Part shown: positions 1-12,421 of the stretch, one piece after another
Position numbering within the stretch: position 1 is the stretch's first letter
Layout: each line of letters opens with the position of its first letter
From: Sphagnum compactum
Taxonomy: Eukaryota; Bryophyta; Sphagnopsida; Sphagnales
Reading direction: 5' to 3'
DNA length: 64,000 bases
Assembly (NCBI GenBank): GCA_965153455.1
Contig: OZ234500.1
Location: 3,348,001-3,412,000 of the forward strand
Made by a program: the position numbers and the translations under genes
The notes under the pieces: model-generated
Database searches by the model: none
What the model was told of the DNA's origin: nothing
What the model saw: the letters and a program-made list of their open reading frames with translations, nothing else

Positions 1-380
1 AAATGATGAGTGGTTACAAATTACATACAAATGTTCAATGGATGAAATTATATATGTTGACCATATACATCATCCATATGGAATATGCTAATATCATGGT
101 GAGTCATCATTTGTTATTAAATGTTGAATGTAATTTCACTTATGCAATTATTAGATTTTTAGTTGCATGTGTTAATTACAACCTATTTTATAGTCACAAA
201 TTACAATCACAAATTGACACTTTTCTTCTAGTGCCTTCAGACAATTTCTAGGTTTATTTACTTCAATTCTCTCTTCTCCTTTTCGTAGACTTAAGAACTA
301 AGGGACCATTAGACTATGGCTTAGATTATGGCTCATACCAATGTCAAGACAAATAATGTATCTCCGATTTTTTACAACAT
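1..380. other. AT-rich DNA, no gene seen
   Basis: No convincing reading frame or repeat. Only short chance frames are present. The decayed coding remnant that follows may begin within the last 50 bases, because coding-like sequence continues upstream of its first usable ATG. Confidence 0.5.
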
Positions 381-2262
381 TTGGATAAATACATGTTTAC
401 TCCTTCAGAACAAAGTTATGTTCTTGAATTCAAGCATATAGTCACATGTATCAACATGGGAAAAGAGGAAAAAACATGCATTAGTAAAACATGGTTGGTA
501 GGATTATTTGAAGTTCATTGGAAAACACTTGACCATGCTTTATTAGTGGAATTTCTTAATATTTGGGAGGCGAAGAAAAGGAAAGACATTTTACTTGCAT
601 TAGATTTAAGGTGGTGGTTGTCAACTAATATATCATCATAGATTTTTTAAAGAAGTAGGTGGATAAGGCAAAATCGAAAAACATGTTAAAGAGAATTGCA
701 AATGTTTACATAAACACAAAGCTGTGGAGTGTGGATAAGATGAACCCACTGGATGATGTTCATTTTCCTACACTTATCTAAGCGGTTTATTAATGGGATA
801 AGGTTTGTTATTTCATTAATATGAATTCATGCAATTTTTATGATGAAGGCAAATAGGGGGAGCCTATGGATTGGGCTAAGATAATGTTTAAAAATTTGAT
901 CAAGGAGTTTGATAGATGGATGAAGGTTCTAGCCAAAATGCTTGAAGGGAATAATAAGATGGATGCCAAGGACATGTGCAATTTTTCACTTGTCATTGAG
1001 GTGTTAATGTAGACTTGATTTCTTGTGACATATCCCAAGGAACCACCATCATCAAACACATCCAAATCACAAAAACCATTTGTAGTCAAACCATAGAATG
1101 CCATAGAGTTGAGGGATAGGCTACAAAAGAACAAGTAACCTTTGAAGTTATCTAGCTAATCTTTAGGGTAGATCCGTAGATGGAGAGGAGGCAAAAAATT
1201 GCACATGTGACAAAAGCTCAATCAAATGATGATGAGGATGAAGAAACTATTGTTTTTAAACAAAATAACTATGTGAGGAATAGGATGATAGGCCAAGATC
1301 ACCATTAGTGTAATCTCAACTTACACAAAGAAAGGAGGTACAAGTTACAAAGGAGTGGGAATGATTTTCAATTTCAATTGTTGATGAACTTCTATTGTAA
1401 CCACCACATCTAGTGACAACAAAATTAAAATCCAATACATGCACATGTAGTTCCATTGGAAGATAAATTAAGATTTATTTAAGATTTTTTGAGGGTAGGT
1501 TTCAATTTCAAGCTTATAAAAGCTTTGGTCCATCATCAAGAGACAATTATAGGGAAAAGGTCACTCCATTGTCCCAAACACCAAGAACATTGAGATTTTT
1601 GGGATAAAAGTTGGAGCAACATAGGAAAGTTGTTGGATGTTTTAGCAGATGGCCCAATAAAACCATTGAATGCATGATGTGCTATTGGAGATGTCAATAT
1701 TAAAATTACAACAATAATAATTGGAAGTAAACTAGTTGTAGTTGATAATTAACTATAGAGTTATAGGTTAGGAGATATGTCAATTGAAGTAGTAGTTAAC
1801 AACATAGGAGGTGTGGAAGGAGCTAGTAGTAAAAGAACAACAAATTGACAAAGCACGTATGGATTTCTTCAATGAAAATCAATAGAAAAATAATTTGGAA
1901 TTACAAATTGAAGCTTTGGAGAAGACTAGAGTGGACAGAGCTATGCTGCAAAAAAGTTGACAAGTACTATGAGTTGAAGAAGATAATAAATCATGAGGCA
2001 ATTTAATGTTAAACATTGATTAGGGATAATACTAGGTTAGACCATATTGTGGTTGCATAGGGACAACAAATTTTGCAATTGAAATAGGACTTGCAACTAA
2101 CTATTCATCAATGAAATGAAGCACAAATAAGCAAAACACGTGTGCATGCCAATTACGACAGGGTGATGAAGACACTAAAACATGATGTAGATAAGATGGA
2201 AATTGTTATGGAGAGGATGAAGACATTGGAACTATATTATTCTAAGCGCAAATTGTAGTAAT
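381..2262 (+). pseudogene. Decayed coding remnant of unknown family, probably from a transposon
   Basis: Open stretches with protein-like composition follow one another on the plus strand but in shifting frames. They include 381-641 (begins MDKYMFTPSEQSYVLEFKH, tryptophan- and leucine-rich), about 857-1009 (contains EPMDWAKIMFKNLIKEFDRW), about 1845-1960 (begins near QIDKARMDFF) and about 2040-2261, which is charged and heptad-like and would form a coiled coil (TRVHANYDRVMKTLKHDVDK). Between them lie many TAG, TGA and TAA stops, several readable as C-to-T changes of glutamine or tryptophan codons. I do not recognise the family. The order of a globular N-terminal part followed by a C-terminal coiled coil fits a transposon-encoded accessory protein or a dead host gene. 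It cannot make a full protein as it stands. Both ends are approximate. Confidence 0.4.
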
Positions 2263-4900
2263 ATGATGAGTTGAAGTTTTTTTCAGCATATTTCATTTTT
2301 TAATACCTTGTGATGTACATTTGTTTTGCACAAATATATTTTAAATCACATTGCATGAAATAAAAAAATGTAGTTTTTGTGACATTTGATTTCTTTGGGT
2401 TTTGACTTATCATAATATGCAAAAGTATTGTGAAAATCTTTCATAACAATGACATAATTAAAGTTCAAACATGGTATCCGGAAAAAAATACAATGTGACA
2501 ACAATCTTTACCCCCTAGAATGTGCTTTCACGTACCCATTTGTCCAAGTTCATTGAAAAAAAACCTTTCATTTCTATTCATGTGGAGAGTAGCACTTTCA
2601 ACAAACATAAACTCTTGATCACATTTCTAGAGGTTATGGATTTTGTGCCATTTATTTTATGACTTGTGACCATGCTTTGCCTACTCTTAAAATCTTGATT
2701 CACCAAAATGTCTTGATCATGCCTTCCCAAATTTGGCTTCCTTGTGATCATTCAAGGCTTGGGTTGGAAATTCAGAGTGATCAAAATGGAGCTCTTTTGT
2801 ACTTCCTTGTTTATGGAAGTAATGTTTTGGTGATGCTAGAACTTACTCCACTAGTTGTAATGCCCACCTTGCAGTGTGTAAGAACCGGTGTTTGGCAGTT
2901 ATTTGATTGTGTTGTTGCCTCGAGTTCTAGGTTTTTGAAAACTTTCAAAATCCAAGAGCAACCTATTTGAGTTTAAGAAAATCCAAAATAGAGTAACCAC
3001 CTTTTCAAGTAAAAAATAAAACCATGGTTATAGGTCAAAATTGGTTGTTTGATTATTTAAAAATTGCTGATCAAGAGACCATATACCCAAAAGGACTCAC
3101 TTATTCTTTCTTTGAAAAAGCAAGAACCACCCTGAACATTAGGTAGAAGAGGAGCTAAAAGTAGCTCTGTTGCATCTCCATCTTTAAAGATAATGTTATG
3201 TGAAGTTCTCCCTCCTTTTTTATATGACCTTAAATTTGAACATTTTGGTAACAGATATGCATGAAAATTTGAGTTTCTAGATGACTTAATTTGAAGCACA
3301 CACCATCACCATGGAGATGATGAAATGATCTTTATAACAAGTTTCTAAAACAAATCTACCTGGTTAGTCCTGATGCAAAATTACATTTCAAATATTCTTG
3401 CAAATCTAAGATTAGTTTTTTCATCCCCTATTTTATGTTATTCTTAATGGGTTTTTCTTTTTTTTTGTTCAATGTTTAAAACTTGAGTCTTTTCATAAAT
3501 CCATATCACCCTAAAAAAATATTCATTTCATGTTAGGTTTGTGAATACACATGTATAAAAAAATTCTCTAGTTGGGCCCAATTAAAGCAAGTACTACATA
3601 AAACAATTACTTGGATTGCTTGAATTACTTGGATTACTTGAATTCAAATTCCCTCTTCTAGGGTTCAAAAAAACTATTAAAAAAAAAGAAAGATGCTTTC
3701 ATGTTTTACAAATATATTTTGTTTTTTTGAAAAAATTCATAACTTGGCAGGAGAAAAAAAAAGGTTGTAAAAGATACAAAGAATTTTTTCAAAAAAAATT
3801 GGCCCAAGTCGTCACATTATGTGAAAAATAATCTTAAGGTTATGACATTTAGATCTACTAAGGTCATGGAAGTTGTGAGTACAAAGCAAGATTTTGAGAA
3901 AGTTTTATTGTCTTGATTGACATCTAGCCAAATTTGACTTTTATTAATGTTGTAGCTTGTTGCTAGTCCACCTACTTGACAAATTTGAAAAAAACAAAAA
4001 ACACTTTTTGACCAGTGAGCAACCTTTGCTTGCACTCACCCTTATTGTAAGTTGAGCCATTTCAATGCTACTACATATTATTTTCACAAGTATGACATAA
4101 GATGAAAATAGTGTTTTTTTTTTTTTGGGGTGTTTACTTTATCATCCCTTCACACGTCCTCATATGTTTCATTTAGTGACAACTCAACTCACATAGGGAA
4201 TCAGACATTTAGGCCCACTTGAGATGAGGTTCCAATTTGGACTGATTTGAAGCAAATTGAATCCTTGAGTTGGATTGTACCTTGGTACCTAGCCTGATTC
4301 TTGGTTCTCCAAATCAGGAGCTCTCTTAGCACTGGCTTTTGGTCCAAACCAATTGAATTTCCCTCCAAAACAGGTGCCATGTAGGTTTAGACTCAATTTG
4401 CCACCTTTTGGTCTTGGACCCTCGTCTAAAGGCCTTGGGACCAATTTAAAGCTTTTGGCCAATAAGAATGCTTGAATTCATTGCTCCCTGGACCTTAGAC
4501 CCTCATCTAAAGTCGGCCTAAATAGTTAGTTACTGAGGACAAGGGTGAACTCCACCAACCAGTTGCTACAGAAATGTAAATACAACAAATTACTGCAAAC
4601 ATAGTGAATTCACTAACAACTGGTCAAATACAAAATTTACATGTGACAGGTTACTTGAGGGTGATGAAAGGATTGTGTACTAGCTAGTACCAGGCACCAG
4701 CGGCTGCTACATCGAGCTTACACATGACTGCAAATTTTAGCTTTGCAATTAGCTCTGCAAATGTGGAATCCTAGTGTTACATAACCCATGTGGAGAGCTC
4801 TCGTCACAGCACGTTTGCAGCTTGCTCTTCCTGCAAGCTTTTGGTAACGACTAGGCTAGTCCTGAAGAACCTGCAGCTAGTTCATGTGATCATGATCTAG
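2263..4900. other. Intergenic DNA without a recognisable gene
   Basis: Frames at 2659-2970 (plus) and 3057-3299 (minus) show no recognised motif and overlap low-complexity DNA. Around 4395-4515 two diverged copies of a motif reading roughly GGACC(C/T)T(C/A)(G/A)TCTAAAG are direct repeats. At 4606 the word GTGAATTCACT recalls the internal palindrome of the CACTA-like MITEs at 24.9 and 48.4 kb, but no terminal repeats can be defined here. Confidence 0.4.
3608..3647. repeat. Short tandem repeat, unit about 10 bp (TTACTTGGAT/TTACTTGAAT)
   Basis: Four imperfect tandem units alternate between GGATT and GAATT endings. It is a simple slippage repeat with no coding meaning, although it lies inside a short open frame. 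Confidence 0.7.
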
Positions 4901-5247
4901 AACTAGACTGACAATTAGGCTCGGTATAAATTTCAAACTACAGTTTCCTCAAAGTATAATTTGAGACTGATTCATCTTCCACTAGCGTATAAAGATTCTT
5001 ATACGGTCCAGGGTATGTACCTGAGTGCAGTATAAGCAACTGATCAATCGAATGTCGATCCGCGTGGTTACCAGCTGGCTGGCTAGTGGCTCGTCAATCC
5101 CCTGGCTGCAAGCTGAACTGTATACAAGAACTACGATTGCTGCATGAAGATGTATGCATACATGTATAGTGTGGGTATTTTGTAGAATTGTAGAGAGATC
5201 TGTTGAGCTTCTTGAAGTCATGGTATATACCTACTGTTTGAATGTCT
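4901..5247 (-). other. 3' flank / probable 3' UTR of the SCR gene
   Basis: Higher-complexity sequence directly downstream of the SCR stop codon. It has no protein-like frame. It is probably transcribed as a 3' UTR, but I cannot place a poly(A) site with confidence. Confidence 0.35.
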
Positions 5248-8214
5248 TCAATTGCAGCTCCAGGCGGAGGCGGTTAGGAGGCAGAGATTTTTCCAGCCGA
5301 GTTTGAGAGTGCCAGTTTGCTCTAGCAGCGTGTAACCATCACGAAACATGCCCAGCAAAAGTGTGGCCTGCGTCGCGGCTTTGCCGCTCAAGGAAACGGG
5401 TTTGAAACCTGCTTGGCTGAGCTCATCTTTCCATTGCACGAATTTGACATGCCCTGTGCGTGCCGGGCCACCCACCGCTAAGATGTTCTTGATCTCGCAT
5501 GAAAGCAGTTGCTGTTCGACGATGTGACGCTCCGGACTTTCGTCCGCGTAACTGGCGCCCAGAGAATCGAACAAGGCAGAGTAATAGTGAAGAGCTTCCA
5601 CGAAACGGTTGATGAAACTACCCTCATGTCGTAGATCTTGCTCCACCATGGTGATCACTTTGGGCGACAATCTGCGTAGAAGGCTTAGTGTTTGCGGATC
5701 GTCTCCCGTGACATCATAAAGCGAATGCTGCATCCAGTGAACAGCAAGCGCATCTCCCATCCTCACTTTGAGAACCGAAGGATCCACATTACCAATCCGT
5801 TCCGCCACTGGCGTATACTCGAATGGAAGTCCGAGTGTCTGTGCAAAGTCGGAAAGCCTTTTCCCCGTCGCCTGTAACGATTCCATGGAAGTTCCTAATC
5901 CGGTAATGCGCACTTGCGGTGGTCCCCCAGGTCTAGAGGCAAGAATGTGGAAGAGAGCTGGCCATTGTAAGCCGTGCATGATGTCGATGTCTATTATATG
6001 CACATCGCGCATCCCTTCGAAGGCCTCCACAATTGCTTGGTTGGCTGTGAAGTGGGAGAATTTCACAAAAGGACATATCTCGTTGAAGACTTGGACTGCA
6101 GACACGATTTTCTGGTTGCTGATCATCTGCATTCCTGGTAACGGGGAACAGATGCCAAGACAAGAAGTAAAGACTCTGGATGCCATGCCTTCGGTGAAGT
6201 AAGCCACTACCCTCTGCACTGAACTTCCGTAAGGAGTTGCAAGCTCACTCAGCTGTGGTAGTATTGAGTTCGCCTCATCCACATTATTTGCAGAGACGGC
6301 CTCTGCACACTGTAGTAGAAGGGCCAGAAGCTCCAGACCTGCCTCATCGTAAGCGTTTATCCTCTGCTGCACATTCACGCTGCTCGATGACGCAGCAGGA
6401 GCAGAAGGTCCAGCTGCTGCTTGATCATGATACTGAACTTGTAGCTGTGTTTGATCCTGGTAAGCTAAAGAAGCTTGGTTGCCATATTGCTGCACCGGTT
6501 CTGCTGCACTTGCTTGCAAAGTACGAGAATACGTCCTTGGTGAAGTTTTAGCTCGCGGCTCCTGGTGGCGGTGATGCTGCTGCGGCGGTTGCTGATGATA
6601 TCGTTGCTGCTGTTCTACTGGGAGCTGCAAATTCATCTCTAACTGGGCTCTCATATTATGCTGATACTGATCTTCTACCGCTGCACTAGACTGCTGAGCC
6701 TGCGTAGATCGCTCTCGCATACGTACAACGTTCCGGGGATCGAGAGAAAGTTGCAAGGAAGCTATGGACGTCCCTTCTTCCAGCGCCTTCCCAAGATGGT
6801 CTCTGGTGTCCCGCAGGGCCCGTGAAGAAAGAGGAGAAGGAAGAGGTGAAGCTTCAGTTTGTGGAGGAGCTGGAGTCATGAGGTGATGATCTCTTCGGGT
6901 TTTGAGACTCGGATCACTCAACGGCGGCGCTGTTACCTGCTGGTGACGACGATCTCTTCGCACTGGCAGCTTGTAATGGTCTTCCTGTTCTTTACGCGCG
7001 TTGAAGTCTTGATCATTCGTGTTCTCACGCATACGCTTTGAACCAGCTGCAGCAGGTGCAGAAAACTTGTGGAGCCGCCTCCCTTGATCAGCGCCGAAGA
7101 GCGCATGGAATCGAGCTTCGATTACTTTCTCTAGTTGTATATTACAAGGCTCAAGAACCTCGAGCAGTTTCGCGAAGAGTTGTTGCAAGGTTAAGCCAGG
7201 CATGGCTGCCATCAATTCTCTAATGGTCCCGTCCACCCATGCAGAAACGGTGTCGACCTCATGCATCAAATGCTCTTCGTTCACAATACTTTGACTCGGC
7301 TGCTGATCTTTATCTCCTTGGCCAGCAGCATAGGCGCTAAACCGCGTTGCACGCGGAAGAACCTCCAGCTGCTGGTTAGGCGCCGCAGTCACATCCAGCA
7401 TGAATCGCTGCTGATCGAAAGACCCAGCTTCGAGCTTCCCCCATGGTGCATTACAGCTGCTAGCTGCTGATGCAGACCTCAGCATACCAACCGTCTGTGC
7501 ACTCGAGTTTTGGTAGAATTGGTTTTGGGCAGATTGCCCTCTCGAATTCGAGAATGTAGAACTCGTGCAATTGGCAGTATGAGATGGAACTGTAGATAAA
7601 GGAGAACCTGGAAGACTTAGAGAGGATGTTGACATTGCCGCGGATGATGATCCTCCAATGGCAGCATGGAATGGAGGAATAGGAGCAGAAACTGTACTCT
7701 GAGGAAAGATCGACCAGTCCCCACAGCTGGATGGGGCGAAGGAGCCAGGACTGAACGAAAAGGACGACGACCATATTCCTGCGGGGGTTTGAGTTGCTAG
7801 TTTAGCGGGAGCAACGTTGCTTGCTGCGTCAATATTATATTCCCATGTTGCAGGAACCGTTGCAAGCAAGCCTGATATAGCAGCAGCAGGTCCACCAGGC
7901 TGATGATGATCGAGGCTGATGATCTTGAGGGCAGTACCAGTGTCCTGACTTCCTGCAACTGATCTCTCATGAGCCGAATCCTGTCTAATTAGTGCGCCTG
8001 CACTAGCAGCAGAGGTGCAATTGTGGCAGGAGACAGGGCTCAACAAATTTTCAGCCATATTGATGCCGCGAGACTCTCCAGCAGCTGATCCTTGAGTTAC
8101 ACCAGAAGTGATCACATGATGCGTGCAAAGCCCCAGTCGGGAAATGCTGGTGGGTCCAGTGCCCAGTACAGGCCCTAATCTCTCTCTTGGTCGATTAGGG
8201 CATACTAACGCCAT
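5248..8214 (-). CDS. SCR: SCARECROW-type GRAS transcription factor, single exon, 988 aa
   Basis: A GRAS-family nuclear regulator. In seed plants SCR pairs with SHORT-ROOT to drive asymmetric division and endodermis or ground-tissue identity. The ATG at 8214 is the first in frame after an upstream TGA and has a good context (AGCATGG). The longer frame back to 8232 would need a GTG start. Residues 1-315 are Ser/Ala/Pro/Gln-rich and probably disordered. Residues about 320-374 hold the conserved SCR N-terminal block ([12 protein letters not shown], then [15 protein letters not shown]). KRMR at 393-396 and an RRDRRH cluster near 419 are possible nuclear signals. Residues 530-600 are Gln/His-rich. 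The GRAS domain spans about 619-986: LLALL at 629-633 followed by QCAEAVS, VHIID at 738-742 followed by [10 protein letters not shown], the leucine-rich and PFYRE regions, and a C-terminal LLTASAW followed by only three residues. The match to SCR ([36 protein letters not shown]) is much closer than to SHR, DELLA or HAM. It is far longer than Arabidopsis SCR (about 650 aa), the excess being N-terminal, and shows no intron or frameshift. Confidence 0.95.
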   Translation of the reverse strand: MALVCPNRPRERLGPVLGTGPTSISRLGLCTHHVITSGVTQGSAAGESRGINMAENLLSPVSCHNCTSAASAGALIRQDSAHERSVAGSQDTGTALKIISLDHHQPGGPAAAISGLLATVPATWEYNIDAASNVAPAKLATQTPAGIWSSSFSFSPGSFAPSSCGDWSIFPQSTVSAPIPPFHAAIGGSSSAAMSTSSLSLPGSPLSTVPSHTANCTSSTFSNSRGQSAQNQFYQNSSAQTVGMLRSASAASSCNAPWGKLEAGSFDQQRFMLDVTAAPNQQLEVLPRATRFSAYAAGQGDKDQQPSQSIVNEEHLMHEVDTVSAWVDGTIRELMAAMPGLTLQQLFAKLLEVLEPCNIQLEKVIEARFHALFGADQGRRLHKFSAPAAAGSKRMRENTNDQDFNARKEQEDHYKLPVRRDRRHQQVTAPPLSDPSLKTRRDHHLMTPAPPQTEASPLPSPLSSRALRDTRDHLGKALEEGTSIASLQLSLDPRNVVRMRERSTQAQQSSAAVEDQYQHNMRAQLEMNLQLPVEQQQRYHQQPPQQHHRHQEPRAKTSPRTYSRTLQASAAEPVQQYGNQASLAYQDQTQLQVQYHDQAAAGPSAPAASSSSVNVQQRINAYDEAGLELLALLLQCAEAVSANNVDEANSILPQLSELATPYGSSVQRVVAYFTEGMASRVFTSCLGICSPLPGMQMISNQKIVSAVQVFNEICPFVKFSHFTANQAIVEAFEGMRDVHIIDIDIMHGLQWPALFHILASRPGGPPQVRITGLGTSMESLQATGKRLSDFAQTLGLPFEYTPVAERIGNVDPSVLKVRMGDALAVHWMQHSLYDVTGDDPQTLSLLRRLSPKVITMVEQDLRHEGSFINRFVEALHYYSALFDSLGASYADESPERHIVEQQLLSCEIKNILAVGGPARTGHVKFVQWKDELSQAGFKPVSLSGKAATQATLLLGMFRDGYTLLEQTGTLKLGWKNLCLLTASAWSCN

Positions 8215-8735
8215 GCTCTCACACTCGCTCACCCAGATTCAGTACTGCTCACAGTTTCCTGATCATCTCATGGAGTGTATGTACCCGACCAGCTCCTGCT
8301 AATTGTTGCTACAAGTCTGTCTGCATGATTTCCATTCCGTGGATAAATCCTGCAAGCTCCTTCTCCATCACATCAAGTTTCCAGATCTCGATCTAAGATC
8401 AATCTGAAGATAGCTTTTCTAAGTTTCCTTGCACTACTTTTGGACTGAACTACCACAGCTGGCTGCCTCTCCCTCCTGCGAACAAGCTAAATGCTTAACC
8501 CTTCATCACACAGCATCACGTTGATTCTCCCCTTTTTCTTCACATCATGGTACTCTCTGCTAGCTGCATCCACATGTACAATGATTCACTATGATTTACA
8601 GTCTCACAGAACATTCTAGTACTATGCAGGTTTTCCAATCCAAACAACCAAAACTGGTAGCTGGTTTGCAGCTGGTAATACCTGCTGATTGAACTTTGCT
8701 GATCATAAGGCATTAAAGTGTGTCGCACTGTCCAC
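8215..8735 (-). promoter_or_regulatory. Probable 5' leader of SCR directly before the start codon
   Basis: High-complexity sequence between a good splice acceptor (8736-8738, pyrimidine-rich CCTCTTTTCAG) and the SCR ATG. It contains several upstream ATGs on the minus strand, so if it is leader, upstream frames could limit translation. No conserved peptide is visible in them. The boundary is inferred from the acceptor only. Confidence 0.35.
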
Positions 8736-11557
8736 CTGAAAAGAGGTGTCCATCACAAAACTAACAAGCATAAAGATCATAGACTCATGATGTTCTTAAT
8801 TTCAACTGTGATTCAAGCTTCAGCAGCAAAGATTGAAAGATCTAAACAAAAACTTCCAGGAGACTTGCTAGAGCGAGTTCATGAAATCTTGTGACCTAGA
8901 TCCTCTGTTTTTGATATAAACCCAGAAAAATTCAAAATAGATCATGTCCTGCACCTGTGAGAATTCATTAGTCTGGAGCCCAATGTTGCACGTTTCTTCG
9001 GATTGCAGCTTGAGTCTGGATTGCAGCTTGAGTCTGGCTTCCATATAAGCTGTACAGACATGTTCAAGTGCCTCTGACGTGATTGTGAATAATGCAAATC
9101 TGACCACCAAACACCATCAGTAGCCCTCCCAATTCAGGTAACTCCCTAAAACTCTTAGGCATCTTTTGATATGTGTATTGGCCTCAATAGAACCACCTAC
9201 ACCTCACTCTAGAATGTTTGGAACTTGATCAAATCCAAAAAAATAGCCCACATTACGAAATGCACTTTTTTTTGGACCCAATAACATTGTCACTCCTCTA
9301 TGTGTGCAGAATGATTTTGATTAGTACCTAACCAAGTTTTCAAATATGAATTTTAAGGGTAATATAAGGAAAGGGGACATAGAGTAAACTATAAACTGAC
9401 ATTTTGAGTTTCTGAGGTCTTTGGGTATTCATTCAATACTAGGAATACGATCATTTTTGTTTCACTCTAAAGGACTCTCATCTATAATATCTGATGCGCA
9501 GATCACCGAGGTTCTATACAATTCTATATGTAAATGGAAAATTGGGGTCTCTCTATGGATTGCAATTGAGCTCGTGGTCAGTTCACACATGGATCTACTG
9601 CAAGTAAGCAGGTCCTAATGTTCAGATGCATTTTGATCCACCCAGGGATGATGGATTTATAGAGATTTAAGTTTCCAGCCTAAAATATTCAGCTCATGAC
9701 ATCAAGACTATTTGTGTTGTGGAAAGCTCTCATGCCAAGACCCCGATGTGTAGCTCCTTTTAAAGTCCTTCATTCAGTACTACAACTGTTATCAGACCTC
9801 CGGTATGCACATAATGGTTAGAGATTACATACAAGCTACAGGTTGTTGACATTGGCTTCAGAGCTGTAGATGACACCCAGTCTGCAACTCTGAGTGCATA
9901 CGATCCATGGCACCATTTGTATTCCAATTCGAGGACACTAACTTCGGGGTTGCTGAAAGCTCACACATATCGACGTTGTCAGTGCAGTCGTGATGCAGCT
10001 GCACAGTAACAAGATGCACAAGAATTGCGTTCAGACGTGTCAATCCTATCTCATTGGAACAACCAAATCCTACACCAGGTTGAACATTATCTGTTGGCAC
10101 GTTCGTAACCCTTGTGAAAGCAAGCAAGTACTGCGAACTCAGAGGAGTGTGTGTGGTGCCTTGTTGTTACCACAGCCGGCAATCTTCTCCTTGCCCTTAC
10201 TCTAAACCATCAAGGCTGCTCTCTAATCGATCAGATGAACACTTCCAGGATTTTTTTTCTTATAGGAATTTTCCTCTTGCTCTGCACATGATGGTACTAG
10301 AGAAAGATTCAAGATTCTGGAGTCAGAGAGTAGTTATGGAGCATGTAAAATCATCTTCCCATAATATACCCAATCTCCTCAAGTTCTAGAAGAATATTGG
10401 ATACTTTACACATTCCCCATGCCCCTCGTTGCATCTGTTCCGAGACAGACAAACCCAAAATACAGTCGACAGAGGAAACAAACGGGACTCGTCTAATCGA
10501 AAGACGAACACGGCAAACAGGATCTGGCCATAACGAAAGAAGAACCTTCTGTCTGCTAAATGCAGAACTGCACTTCATGGGATCCAATTGCAAGGGCGGC
10601 GTGTCCACTTGGTGCTTAAAGATGAAGGTTCTATAACCGACCACGAAGCTGGGTGCATATCCTGAGGAGATCCACAAGGGAAAGTCTATAACACATATCG
10701 CAAGCAGCAGAGGAGTTACTCTTTCCCATCTGGAATCCAGAAACTTACATGCAACATGCTTCAGCACAGATTCGATTCCATCTCTCCTTGCCATCACTGG
10801 TTCACTGGCGGGATGAGATAGGGGTGTCCACGGACAATATTATTCCGTGTTCCGACTCTCGACCTCTAAAAGTTTTGGAATCTGGTCGAGTCTCTAAGTT
10901 AGGAATCTGTCTCCAATAGTGTACGACTCTAGATTCTGGAAACGAATATGCTTCGCGAATACCCCGTCCCATGCTCTGAGCTCCCCAACATTCACCCGTC
11001 TAAATAGAATTTTATTGCCTTGGCAGATGTGATCAGTCACCAGGTTCAAGATCTTTCTACGGCACTTCAAGGAAGATATGCTTTGAAAGAATTGATGAAG
11101 CTCACTGAAGAATCAAGACCCATGATTCATCGCTGGTGCACATGAGAGTGGACTAGAGACTGTCGACAAGCAACGCAAAGGAAAGAAGCACTACAAACCC
11201 GTGCATACTTGCGAGTATATCTAGTCGAGATTCACCTACAAGGCCCCAGATTCAGCTTGAGAAGTTACACCTGAACCTCCTAAACGTCTGTGCGCGAGGT
11301 CACTACAGTCGCGGCTAAATTCAGGAAATACGAACTCAGGCTCTAAAGTGTGTCCATCACACAGCTTGAACCAGAAACAAAGGACGGCAAAGACAACTGT
11401 AGAAGCAGCACAAAGTGTGGCACACAAATTCCCAAAATGGAACAAAAACTCGAAATCGTTGATCCTCTGCAAGCAAGATTCTGAACCCCTGCCAGTGCAA
11501 TCTGTCCTAAAGACCACTTGCAAACTCGGAAGATGTCGGACCAGTTAGGATACTTAC
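8736..11557 (-). other. Candidate long intron in the SCR 5' UTR, otherwise non-coding
   Basis: On the minus strand a consensus donor GTAAGT begins at 11557 and a consensus acceptor TTTTCAG ends at 8736. Together they would remove 2.8 kb of DNA that is richer in G+C and CG than the surrounding desert but carries no recognised gene. It holds a perfect 18-bp tandem duplication (9000-9017 and 9018-9035). An open frame of unknown meaning lies at 10351-10797 (minus). The pairing of these two sites is inference; other sites could be used, or this may be promoter DNA. Confidence 0.3.
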
Positions 11558-11871
11558 TAGCTTTTTCTCTCACAGCATCTGCAATGAGAATTTTTTTTTT
11601 GTGGCTGAAGCGCCAACAGCTCGTCTCGAGTCTTGACTGTCTCCGGCCGGCCTGGAGCTTTCACGGCTTCAACTTGCTGCTGCACGGATTCTAAAGCAAC
11701 AGCTCGTCTCGAGTCTCGAGTCTCTCTCTCTCTCCCTGGAGCAGCTTCAACTTGCGGCTGCACGGATTCTAAAGCAACAACAGCTCGTCTGGAGTCTCGA
11801 TTCTCTATCCCTCGAGGTACCACAGCGTCAGCTTGCTGCAAAGGGATTGTAAACAGAAGCCTGGAGATCAT
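11558..11871 (-). other. Candidate first exon upstream of SCR, with an internal two-unit repeat
   Basis: A minus-strand frame opens with ATG at 11871 and runs into a consensus GTAAGT donor at 11557. It contains two imperfect copies of a unit of roughly 66-85 bp (about 11660-11735 and 11736-11800), with the words CACGGATTCTAAAGCAACA and AGCTCGTCT, giving a peptide with repeated RDSRRAV-ALESVQ-QVEA. A TATA-like box lies only about 17 bp before this ATG, so transcription probably starts at or inside the frame. I therefore read it as a 5' UTR exon rather than a protein. It could instead be the N-terminus of a small separate gene. Confidence 0.3.
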
Positions 11872-11887
11872 GTACTAGAACATGAAA

Positions 11888-11895
11888 CTATATAG
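11888..11895 (-). promoter_or_regulatory. TATA-like box (CTATATAG)
   Basis: A TATA element in the only CG-containing, high-complexity stretch upstream of SCR. At the usual 30-bp spacing a start would fall near 11860, just ahead of the GTAAGT donor exon. The motif is palindromic, so the strand is taken from context. Confidence 0.35.
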
Positions 11896-12079
11896 AAAAG
11901 TCCCCCGCGTGCCTCCTGGGTTGGATCAAACCGACCCTGAGGATAAGACCAAGATCAAGGGGTCTTGTGTGATCGGTCTGTCCGTGTATGCTTAACTCTC
12001 AGTGGATCGATCTAGCTAGCGTCCGGGTCGATTTGTCCTCGACTCTTCCGAGTGGATCGATGGATCTAGTGTCCTGTGA

Positions 12080-12110
12080 GAAGAAGAAGAAGAAGAAGAC
12101 GAGGAAGAAG
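12080..12110. repeat. GAA trinucleotide tract
   Basis: About eight GAA/GAC units, purine-only on the plus strand and pyrimidine (CTT) on the SCR strand. Such CT tracts are common near plant promoters and leaders. Confidence 0.7.
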
Positions 12111-12421
12111 CGGTAAGAGTCGCAGTACTAAGGGGGGGAAACTGCTGAATTTCCAAACGTGACAACGTCAGTGGCAACAGCAATAATTAAATTAAAAGTG
12201 ATCAGCAAACAGCAGATGGCCACCTGCCAGGTTTCGGCCCCTTGACTGCCATCATTCCCCCACCCGTCCCAACTTTCTTTCACAACCCCCCCCCCTCCCG
12301 CGCCCACCTCACCCCTCTGCCCAAACCTGCTTTTCCTTTTGTTTCTTTATTGAATTCTTAGCCGTGTTTCCTGCAAGCAAAACAATAACACACACACCCT
12401 ACCCAACCCACCCAGTGGGCA

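Noticed and set aside
5692-7774. Many open frames antisense or out of frame within SCR (for example 5768-6202 plus, 7460-7774 minus)
   Set aside because: They are shadows of the long, G+C-rich SCR frame and carry no motif of their own.
8215-8232. Six extra residues at the SCR N-terminus using a start at 8232
   Set aside because: That codon is GTG. The first in-frame ATG is at 8214 with a good context, and an in-frame stop lies just upstream.
10351-10797. Minus-strand 148-residue frame upstream of SCR
   Set aside because: Composition is ordinary but no family is recognised, its first codon is not ATG, and it lies in what is best read as intron or promoter.
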